From Cytophagaceae bacterium (GTDB taxonomy: Bacteria; Bacteroidota; Bacteroidia; Cytophagales; Cyclobacteriaceae): 64,000 nucleotides of DNA. Below are positions 1 to 7,308 of the stretch, piece by piece. Position numbers and translations under genes: made by a program. Position 1 is the first letter of the stretch; every line of letters starts with the position of its first letter. The notes under the pieces are model-generated. The model was given only the letters and a program-made list of their open reading frames with translations, searched no databases and had not been told where the DNA came from. The stretch is taken from the NCBI GenBank assembly GCA_006969745.1, contig CP030886.1, positions 3,197,234-3,261,233 on the forward strand, read 5' to 3'.

Positions 1-2493
1 TTAACTGGAATGACGAATCAAGGTACTGTTGACGGTGCACTTTATGGAAAAATGACAGGAGTTAATCTTACCTCTATTTCTGGAGCTCCAGGAGGAGGTA
101 TTGCAATGAGACTGAGAGGGATCTCTTCCATAAAAGGAAACAATCAGCCATTAATAATTATTGATGGGATTTACATGAGTAATGCTGAGGTACCATCCGG
201 ATTGAGAAACGCATCCGGTGCTAACCGTCCGAATGAAGAACAAGCTGCCAACAGGTTGGCAGATTTGGATCCTAATGATATCCAGAATATTGAGGTATTA
301 AAAGGAGCATCAGCAGCAGCAATTTATGGAACGCGAGCCAATGCTGGAGTAATTATAATCACCACTAAAAGAGGTGGGCAAGGTAGAACTCAATTCAGTT
401 TTTCTCAAGATGTTGGTTTTAGCAAAGCTGTACGTCTTAAAGGAATGAGAGACTGGAATGCAACCAATGTTGCTGCCACTTTCGGAGATGGTGAGGTTGC
501 TGCTTTTAATGCGGCCAGTCAGCTATTTGATTATGAAAAAGAGCTTTTCGGGGAAACTGGACTAATTACAAATACTAATTTCTCCGCTCGAGGAGGAAGC
601 GATAAGACATCATTCTTTATTGGTGGTAGCATTCGAGATGAAGAAGGTATTATGAAAAACACTGGATTCAAGAGGTATAATATCAGAGCCAATGTTGACC
701 ATAAAATAAGTGATAGAGTTAAGATTAGCTCATCATCTTCATTTATAAGATCCGAAACTGCAAGAGGATTTACTGGTAATGAGAATGAAGGTGGATTGGC
801 AGTAATTTATAACCTGGCATATACAAGACCTTGGTATAATCTGTATCCAAATGCAGCAGGCGTTTACCCGGATAATCCATCGTCTTCTGGAAATATGTTA
901 TTAGTAAGAGATCAAGCTAAGAATGATGACAAAGTGAACAGAACATTGCAATCTCTAGCATTTGATGCTGACCTTATCAAAAAAGACGATCAGGTTTTAA
1001 AATTTAAATGGCAAGGTGGTTTAGACTTTTTCGTAGATGAGACTTTTGTTTATGTTCCAGAGTATCATCAAGCTCAGGTAGGTAATCAAAATGGTTACAT
1101 TGGAGTAGGAAAGAATGTATTCACCAACCTAAACTACACAGCATTCTTAGTGCATGATATTTTCCTTGGAGATATCTCATTGAGTACAAGTGCAGGAATT
1201 TCATACTTAAACTTTAAAAGAGAGTTCCTATATAATGAGGCAACTCAACTCATCCCAGGTCAAACTAATTTGACACAGAGTGGCGCAAAGGATATCATTC
1301 AGGATCTTCAAAATGAAGAAGAATTTGGATTTATCTTTCAAGAGCAAGCAAACTACAACGACCAACTTATTGGTACTGTCGGTGTAAGGTTTGACAAATC
1401 AAGTTTGAATGGTGATCCAAACAAATACTATAGCTTCTTTAAAGCTTCATTAGCTGCTAATATTCACAACTTTGATTTTTGGAGTGTTGACCAAATCAGC
1501 CAATTGAAAGTGAGAGTTGCATACGGAGAGACTGGATCAAGCGCTACCTACGGCTCGTTATTTACCACATTTGATCCTACAAATATTGGTGGACAAGGCG
1601 GTAGTTTGATTGATACTCAGCGAGGTACACCAAATCTGGAGCCTGAAACTTCTCAGGAGATAGAATTCGGTTTTGATTTAGGATTGTTTGACGGAATTGT
1701 AGGTTTAGAATTTACAGCTTACAATAGAAAAGTTAAGAACCTACTTTTCGATAGAAGCCTACCACCAGCAATTGGTTTCAGTACGCAGGTACTAAACGAT
1801 GCTGATTTGGAAAACAAGGGTATTGAAATTGGACTGAATGCACGTCCTGTCAGTAACGAAACTGTGATCTGGAATACAAACCTTAACTGGTGGAAAAACG
1901 AAGCTACTTATACAAGATTAGGTGTCCCTCCATTTACAGTACCAGGCAATGGTTTTGGATTAGGATTGGGAACATTCTATATCGAGGAAGGTGGATCAGT
2001 GACAGGAATTTACCAGAATGGTGCCAATGGACCTGAAGAAGTAGGCAACACTCAGCCAGACTTTGAGATGTCCTGGTACAATACCGTCAACTTCATGAAA
2101 AGCTTTGATTTCTCATTCCTATTTCACTTAAGAAAAGGTAGCGAGAACTTAAATCTTTCAGATCTACTATTTGATGATGGAGGTACTAACCCGGCCATTG
2201 ATGCTAGAGGCTCACAGTATGCAAGTACTTGGATACAGCCTGCCGGATATATCAGATTGAGAGAAGTGTCTCTTTATTACACACTACCTCAATCAGTATT
2301 GAGTGTGTTCAACGGAACTATTCAAGGAGTTAAAATAGGAGCTTCAGGTAGAAACTTATGGACACAAACAGATTACGAAGGTTATGATCCGGAAGTATCT
2401 ACCAATGGAACCAACGCTCTTGGTACAGGACTAGATGTAGGACCGTACCCACAAAATCGACAGATTTTCTTCCATCTCAATGTTAACTTTTAA
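1..2493 (+). CDS. SusC/RagA-type TonB-dependent outer-membrane transporter (5' end missing)
   Basis: The frame is open from base 1, so about 830 C-terminal residues are present and the start lies upstream. Proteins of this family form the outer-membrane barrel of a nutrient importer powered through TonB. The end of the plug domain is visible at about residues 95-120 (IEVLKGASAAAIYGTRA, then TTKRGG), followed by a long barrel region with alternating aromatic strands, the NLEPETSQEIEFGFD segment common in this family, and a C-terminal phenylalanine (LNVNF) typical of Bam substrates. The stop overlaps the next start (TAATG), so it is translationally coupled to the susD-like gene. No glycosidase or peptidase lies nearby in the window, so the substrate cannot be inferred. 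Confidence 0.95.
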   Translation, partial: LTGMTNQGTVDGALYGKMTGVNLTSISGAPGGGIAMRLRGISSIKGNNQPLIIIDGIYMSNAEVPSGLRNASGANRPNEEQAANRLADLDPNDIQNIEVLKGASAAAIYGTRANAGVIIITTKRGGQGRTQFSFSQDVGFSKAVRLKGMRDWNATNVAATFGDGEVAAFNAASQLFDYEKELFGETGLITNTNFSARGGSDKTSFFIGGSIRDEEGIMKNTGFKRYNIRANVDHKISDRVKISSSSSFIRSETARGFTGNENEGGLAVIYNLAYTRPWYNLYPNAAGVYPDNPSSSGNMLLVRDQAKNDDKVNRTLQSLAFDADLIKKDDQVLKFKWQGGLDFFVDETFVYVPEYHQAQVGNQNGYIGVGKNVFTNLNYTAFLVHDIFLGDISLSTSAGISYLNFKREFLYNEATQLIPGQTNLTQSGAKDIIQDLQNEEEFGFIFQEQANYNDQLIGTVGVRFDKSSLNGDPNKYYSFFKASLAANIHNFDFWSVDQISQLKVRVAYGETGSSATYGSLFTTFDPTNIGGQGGSLIDTQRGTPNLEPETSQEIEFGFDLGLFDGIVGLEFTAYNRKVKNLLFDRSLPPAIGFSTQVLNDADLENKGIEIGLNARPVSNETVIWNTNLNWWKNEATYTRLGVPPFTVPGNGFGLGLGTFYIEEGGSVTGIYQNGANGPEEVGNTQPDFEMSWYNTVNFMKSFDFSFLFHLRKGSENLNLSDLLFDDGGTNPAIDARGSQYASTWIQPAGYIRLREVSLYYTLPQSVLSVFNGTIQGVKIGASGRNLWTQTDYEGYDPEVSTNGTNALGTGLDVGPYPQNRQIFFHLNVNF

Positions 2494-3833
2494 TGATTAG
2501 TAAAATGAAAAAGATATTATTCATATTATTATGCGCAGTGGTAACATTTGGATGTGAAATTGACGAGCAAGTCAATCCAAATGCCCCAGCTGTTGAAACT
2601 ATTGCCGAAGGCGCAACAGAAACAGATTTGAACAATTTGGTAACTGGAGCTTTAGCACGGATGAGAAATAGTTATCCGATTTATGCAACTGCTACTGGTA
2701 CAATTACTAGAGAGCTATACTTATTTGATGCAGATCCTCGAAATACAACAGATCTAATTGGAACAGAGGGTGATTTAGATAATGATTCTTTTTATTCAAC
2801 TGCAAATTGGATCAATCGATATAGAACAATCAAAAATTGTAACATACTGTTAGAGTCTCTTGATGCAGCTGCAAGTTCTGTTTCTGCTGCTGAAAAGGAT
2901 GGTTACAGGGGTTTTGCAAAAACACTCATTGCACATCAGTTTCTTGTACTATACAGTGCTTATTTTGATAGTGGAATTAGACTTGATGTTGAGGACCCTG
3001 ATAATTTTGGGCCATTGGTGACTGATGATGCTCAGGTTTTACAATTTGTTAGAGACTTACTTGATGAAGCAAATGACGATTTGACCGGTGCAGAGTTTTC
3101 AATGATATTCACTAGTGGATTTTCCGGGTTTGATACTCCGGCTACTTTCTCAGAGTTCAATAGAGCTTTGGCAGCCAGAGCTGCATTATATGCAGGCGAT
3201 ATGACCGCAGCATTGACTCACTTAGGAGATTCTTTTTTCGATATCAATGGAGATTTGTCAGTGGGACCTAAAATGATATACAGCACTACTGGTGGAGATT
3301 TATTAAATGATCTGTTTAAAACTCCTGGTCAGAATGGTAATCAGATATTTGCTTCTGATACCTGGGTGAATGAAGCACAGGCAGGCGACTTACGAGTACA
3401 AAATAAGGTTACTCAGCGTGCTGCATCATTCTCTAAATCCGGGATCACTGTAAACTATGAAACAAACCTATATGCAACTTCAACAACTCCAATCGATATT
3501 ATTCGAAACGAGGAATTATGTCTGATATATGCTGAAGCTAATATTGGCACAAATAACGTTGAGGCATTAGCCGGCATAAATGCCGTACGAAGTGCAGCTG
3601 GTTTGGCTGATTTGGTTGGTACAGTAACAGTCGATGACGTTCTGGTTGAAAGAAGGTATTCGTTTTGGGGTGAAGCTCATAGAATGGTCGACTTAAGAAG
3701 AACAGGTAATCTTAATGATACCTATATCACGTTGGACAACATTACTACAACCGATGCGGATGGTAATGTTATTCCAGCTACTCAGGAGATATTCAATCAA
3801 TTTCCAGTTCCTTTAGATGAGGTTGGAAACTAG
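2493..3833 (+). CDS. SusD/RagB-family outer-membrane lipoprotein
   Basis: Surface lipoprotein that caps the SusC barrel and binds the substrate. The N-terminus has a short basic stretch, a hydrophobic run and a lipobox ending in FGC followed by E. The body is helical with TPR-like parts, and the C-terminal half contains the family hallmarks RNEELCLIYAEA and FWGEAHRMVDLRRTG, ending in FPVPLDEV. At 446 residues it is a little shorter than many SusD proteins. Two starts are possible: ATG 2493, overlapping the susC stop, or ATG 2505 (MKKILFILL), which gives the cleaner lipoprotein signal peptide. A strong terminator follows. Confidence 0.95.
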   Translation: MISKMKKILFILLCAVVTFGCEIDEQVNPNAPAVETIAEGATETDLNNLVTGALARMRNSYPIYATATGTITRELYLFDADPRNTTDLIGTEGDLDNDSFYSTANWINRYRTIKNCNILLESLDAAASSVSAAEKDGYRGFAKTLIAHQFLVLYSAYFDSGIRLDVEDPDNFGPLVTDDAQVLQFVRDLLDEANDDLTGAEFSMIFTSGFSGFDTPATFSEFNRALAARAALYAGDMTAALTHLGDSFFDINGDLSVGPKMIYSTTGGDLLNDLFKTPGQNGNQIFASDTWVNEAQAGDLRVQNKVTQRAASFSKSGITVNYETNLYATSTTPIDIIRNEELCLIYAEANIGTNNVEALAGINAVRSAAGLADLVGTVTVDDVLVERRYSFWGEAHRMVDLRRTGNLNDTYITLDNITTTDADGNVIPATQEIFNQFPVPLDEVGN

Positions 3834-3846
3834 AATTAATCATTAA

Positions 3847-3879
3847 AAAAAACCCACTCATTTGAGTGGGTTTTTTTAT
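3847..3879. terminator. Bidirectional Rho-independent terminator
   Basis: AAACCCACTCA, a two-base TT loop and TGAGTGGGTTT form an 11-bp perfect stem. It is flanked by an A-run on the left and a T-run on the right, so it can stop both the susCD transcript and the converging pirin transcript. Confidence 0.9.
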
Positions 3880-3895
3880 TCTATCCTGATAAAAC

Positions 3896-4603
3896 TTAAT
3901 TCATCGGTACCTCCATTATCAATATCTTAGAATCATTAAGTGACTTAACGGTCGTTTTGTTGATTTCTGAAATACCAATTGCATCTCTTTTGGCCAGACT
4001 TTCACCTTCTACTTCAATTTCACCTTCTATTACAAAGACATATACTCCATTTCCACTTTTATGGATATCATATTCGATTAATTGATTTGCATCAATGTCT
4101 GCCAATGAAAACCAGGCATCCTGATGAATCTTCAGACTACCATTCTTATCCGGTGACACTACTGTTTGTAAGACATTCTTACGCCCTGATGGATCAAACC
4201 TCTTCTGATCATAGCTCGGCTCAATATTCTCCTCCTTAGGGAAAACCCAGATTTGTAGAAAATTGACTTCATCTGTTTTACTGGCATTGTATTCAGAATG
4301 AGTAAGTCCACTACCTGCACTCATAATTTGTACTTCGCCAGTATCAATGATTTTTTCTGTCCCGGTACTGTCTCTGTGAGCTAAGGCTCCTTTTAAAGGA
4401 ATGGAGACTATTTCCATGTTGCTGTGTGGATGGGTTGGAAAACCCGCACCGCCTATGACTATATCATCATTTAAAACACGTAACATACCGAAGTTCACTC
4501 TGTCAGGATCATAATACTGTCCAAAACTGAAAGTATGCTTGCTGTTTAACCATCCAAAGTTTGCAATACCTCTACTATTTGATCTATGAATTACTTTTTT
4601 CAT
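3896..4603 (-). CDS. Pirin family protein
   Basis: Bicupin of 235 residues. The N-terminal cupin carries the pirin metal-site pattern: H58 and H60 in THPHSNME, and H102 and E104 in GLTHSEYN. The strong F-G-W-L-N-S-K-H-T-F-S-F-G-Q-Y-Y-D-P signature of bacterial pirins (YhhW type) is at residues 16-33. Some bacterial pirins have quercetin 2,3-dioxygenase activity and others modulate redox or metabolic enzymes; the sequence does not decide between these. It diverges from the FKBP gene across an AT-rich spacer holding a TTACA/TGTAA half-site array, which suggests a local repressor. Confidence 0.93.
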   Translation of the reverse strand: MKKVIHRSNSRGIANFGWLNSKHTFSFGQYYDPDRVNFGMLRVLNDDIVIGGAGFPTHPHSNMEIVSIPLKGALAHRDSTGTEKIIDTGEVQIMSAGSGLTHSEYNASKTDEVNFLQIWVFPKEENIEPSYDQKRFDPSGRKNVLQTVVSPDKNGSLKIHQDAWFSLADIDANQLIEYDIHKSGNGVYVFVIEGEIEVEGESLAKRDAIGISEINKTTVKSLNDSKILIMEVPMN

Positions 4604-4639
4604 AATTTCCTTTCTCTTTTATAAAATAATATACGTATT

Positions 4640-4673
4640 TACATTAAATGTAGTTACATATAAATAATTGTAA
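4640..4673. promoter_or_regulatory. TTACA/TGTAA half-site array between pirin and FKBP genes
   Basis: Three overlapping dyads share the same half-site. TACAT (4640-4644) pairs with ATGTA (4648-4652). ATGTA (4648-4652) pairs with TACAT (4655-4659). TTACA (4654-4658) pairs with TGTAA (4669-4673). Their position in the divergent spacer suggests an operator for a small winged-helix repressor. The binding protein is not in the window. Confidence 0.4.
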
Positions 4674-4696
4674 ATATATCCACATCATATTTTCCT

Positions 4697-4704
4697 TACC
4701 TTTG
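4697..4704 (+). promoter_or_regulatory. Bacteroidota -7 element for the FKBP gene
   Basis: TACCTTTG matches the Bacteroidota consensus TAnnTTTG exactly. It would start transcription near 4711, leaving a leader of about 20 nt before ATG 4733. No well-spaced -33 TTG is evident. Confidence 0.6.
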
Positions 4705-4732
4705 TATTATTATTTCACAAGAAAACATACAA

Positions 4733-5158
4733 ATGAAAGCTAAAGCTAACGACAAGGTAAAAGTGCACTATACAGGAAAGCTCACTTCAGGAGAAGTATT
4801 CGATTCTTCGGAAGGACGAGATCCACTCGAGTTTACTGTAGGTGGAGGTCAAATGATTAAAGGATTTGATGAGGCTGTCAATGGAATGGAGCTTAAAGAA
4901 AAGAAAACGGTAACTATACCTTCAGCCGAAGCCTATGGAGATCGTAGAGATGAGTTAATCCAGGAAGTACCAAAGGATCAGTTACCTGAAGATATGCAAC
5001 CTGAAGTGGGACAAAAACTTGTTGCTACGAATGATTTAGGTCATCAGACCTATGTAAATGTGACTGCAGTTTCAGACGCTGCTATTACCGTAGATGCAAA
5101 TCATGAACTTGCTGGCAAAGATTTAGTCTTCGATATCGAATTGGTCGAGATTGGATAG
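4733..5158 (+). CDS. FKBP-type peptidyl-prolyl cis-trans isomerase, SlyD-like
   Basis: Cytoplasmic proline isomerase and chaperone of 141 residues; there is no signal peptide. The FKBP half-domain is seen in VKVHYTGKLTSGEVFDSSEGRDPLEF and GGGQMIKGFDEAVNGMELKEKK, then the insert-in-flap region (EVPKDQLPEDMQPEVGQ) and the closing FDIELVEI strand. This order is that of SlyD. The histidine/cysteine-rich metal tail of E. coli SlyD is absent. It has its own promoter and terminator, so it is probably monocistronic. Confidence 0.92.
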   Translation: MKAKANDKVKVHYTGKLTSGEVFDSSEGRDPLEFTVGGGQMIKGFDEAVNGMELKEKKTVTIPSAEAYGDRRDELIQEVPKDQLPEDMQPEVGQKLVATNDLGHQTYVNVTAVSDAAITVDANHELAGKDLVFDIELVEIG

Positions 5159-5183
5159 ATTCATTGACATTACTTATAAAATA

Positions 5184-5207
5184 AAGGGCTCATTAAGCCC
5201 TTTTTTT
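5184..5207 (+). terminator. Rho-independent terminator after the FKBP gene
   Basis: AAAGGGCT, loop CATTA, AGCCCTTT, followed by a run of T. It lies about 25 bases past the FKBP stop. Confidence 0.9.
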
Positions 5208-5279
5208 ATTTGAGAATTATTGTAAATTCTGCTTCAACCTTTCCAAAAAATTTGCGTAAATAGCGCAATTGAAAATTTC

Positions 5280-7100
5280 ATGAAAAAAATATTTTCCTTA
5301 TTGTTTTTTTTAGTAGCTGCCCAACTATCCATTAGTCAAACTGCAAACGATAGTTTAGAAACTGAAGTTGAGCGGAAACTAAATAGTCTTAATCAGCAAC
5401 TGGATTCGTACGAAAGATTACTGAAGCAAAGCAATCAAAAACGGAAGCAAGATTCATTGGCACGGGTTGACCTTATGAGGCGCATCCAGCTTCTTCAGGA
5501 AAATGATAAAGTTAGCCAGGCAACATTGCGTGAGCAGATTAGGGAAATTGAATTACGCGACTCTTCAAGGAACGCTCAGCAAAAACAACGTATTCTGGAA
5601 CTAAGGAACAGTACCAAGGGACATAATGTGGAGCCATTTGGGGATTCCCTGTATACCATTTTCACGAAACTAGGTCCGGTTATGGCTGAGGACCGTGCTG
5701 CCAATGTGTCTGAAAAGATAGAAATTCTGGTAAGAGATGATTATTTCTTTTCTGATTCTTTATACATAGAGGAGCATGAAGGGACCATGGACGTGATGTA
5801 CAAAAATCTTATTGTGACGAGCGTATCTGATTGGGATGCATTGTGGGTGGATGGTGAAAGTAAGAATACGCTGGCGCTAATTTATAAAGAGAGTATATCT
5901 GAATATGTTCTCTCTGCCAGGAATAGAAGCACTGTAAAGAACATCGCGGCTAGAATCGGATTGGTTTTCCTAATTCTAGGAGGTGTAGTCCTCATTTTAT
6001 ATTTCATTCGAAAATTGGCCAATGGAGTTCAGGGTTGGATGGTGCTCAATAAAGCCAAATATTTCACTGGCTTTAAAATTAGAAACTTTGAATTGCTACC
6101 TCCGTCATTACATCTCGATGTTGGTATCCGGTCAATTTCAGTCTTGAAATGGGGCTTTTACGCACTTGTTTTCTATTTATCACTTCCATTAATATTTGGA
6201 TTGTTTCCATTTACCCGTGGCTGGGCACAGACATTAGTTGATTGGATATTGAGTCCCGCCAAGAATATATGGATTAGCTTTTGGAGTTACCTTCCAAATG
6301 TATTCACGATTGCAGTGATTTATCTTATCACAAGCTACCTGGTGAAATTCTTAAAGTTCATTGCTGTTGAAATTGAGAACTCGAGACTTAATGTTCCAGG
6401 ATTTTATCCTGACTGGGCAATGCCAACCTACAGGCTGGTTAAGTTTATGGTCTATGCATTTATGGTAGTAATGATCTATCCTTACTTGCCTGGTTCAGAT
6501 TCGGATATTTTCAAAGGAGTGTCCGTATTTATCGGCTTGATAGTATCGTTTGGTTCCACTTCAGCTATCGCAAATGCCGTAGCAGGGCTCGTTATTACAT
6601 ACATGCGACCATTTAGGATTGGAGATCGAGTGAAAATTGGAGAGGTAACGGGTGAGATAGTTGAAAAATCACTTTTGGTTACACGCGTCCGAACACCTAA
6701 GAATGAAGATATAACAGTGCCTAACTCTTCAATCTTGACAGGATATACAGTAAACTACACAAGCAGTAGTCGAGAACTTGGCCTAATTCTTCATACCTCA
6801 GTTACAATTGGTTATGATGTGCCTTGGCGAAAGGTGCATGAGCTTTTAATTGAAGCCGCAGTAGCTACTGATGGAGTCAATGTGAGCAAAGAACCATTTG
6901 TATTGCAAACAAGTCTGGACGATTGGTATGTGGCCTATCAATTGAATGCATATACTGACACACCTGAAAAAATGCCCAAGATATATTCAGAACTACACGC
7001 CAACATTCAAGACAAATTCAATGATGCTGGTATCGAAATAATGTCACCACACTACAGGGCAGTGAGAGATGGAAACCCTACAACCATTCCTGCAAAGTAG
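5280..7100 (+). CDS. MscS-family mechanosensitive ion channel with periplasmic coiled coil
   Basis: Inner-membrane channel of 606 residues. It starts with a signal peptide (MKKIFSLLFFLVAAQLSISQ), then a coiled-coil periplasmic region at about residues 25-110. Membrane helices follow at about 220-245, 285-310, 340-360 and 390-405. The pore helix and MscS beta domain begin with GLIVSFGSTSAIANAVAGLVITYMRPFRIGDRV, where the Gly/Ala-rich TM3 is typical. The soluble domain continues to about residue 590. The family opens under membrane tension to release solutes during osmotic downshock. The extra N-terminal domain resembles the large MscK/MscM-type layout rather than minimal MscS. No operon partner is evident. 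Confidence 0.93.
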   Translation: MKKIFSLLFFLVAAQLSISQTANDSLETEVERKLNSLNQQLDSYERLLKQSNQKRKQDSLARVDLMRRIQLLQENDKVSQATLREQIREIELRDSSRNAQQKQRILELRNSTKGHNVEPFGDSLYTIFTKLGPVMAEDRAANVSEKIEILVRDDYFFSDSLYIEEHEGTMDVMYKNLIVTSVSDWDALWVDGESKNTLALIYKESISEYVLSARNRSTVKNIAARIGLVFLILGGVVLILYFIRKLANGVQGWMVLNKAKYFTGFKIRNFELLPPSLHLDVGIRSISVLKWGFYALVFYLSLPLIFGLFPFTRGWAQTLVDWILSPAKNIWISFWSYLPNVFTIAVIYLITSYLVKFLKFIAVEIENSRLNVPGFYPDWAMPTYRLVKFMVYAFMVVMIYPYLPGSDSDIFKGVSVFIGLIVSFGSTSAIANAVAGLVITYMRPFRIGDRVKIGEVTGEIVEKSLLVTRVRTPKNEDITVPNSSILTGYTVNYTSSSRELGLILHTSVTIGYDVPWRKVHELLIEAAVATDGVNVSKEPFVLQTSLDDWYVAYQLNAYTDTPEKMPKIYSELHANIQDKFNDAGIEIMSPHYRAVRDGNPTTIPAK

Positions 7101-7308
7101 GTTTTTTGCTTAGATAAACTTAAGTATTATTTAAACCCTTTTCCGTTATAAGAATTGTTATTTTATCGAATAACTGCTGGTTTGTTAATTTTTAACGAGT
7201 AGTTAGCTGCAATTGTCGATAATATGTACCGTATTAAGGTATATATTAAATATATTGGAGTTAGATACACTTGAAAAGTGCATCTTTTAAGAATTAGCTA
7301 CCACCTAA

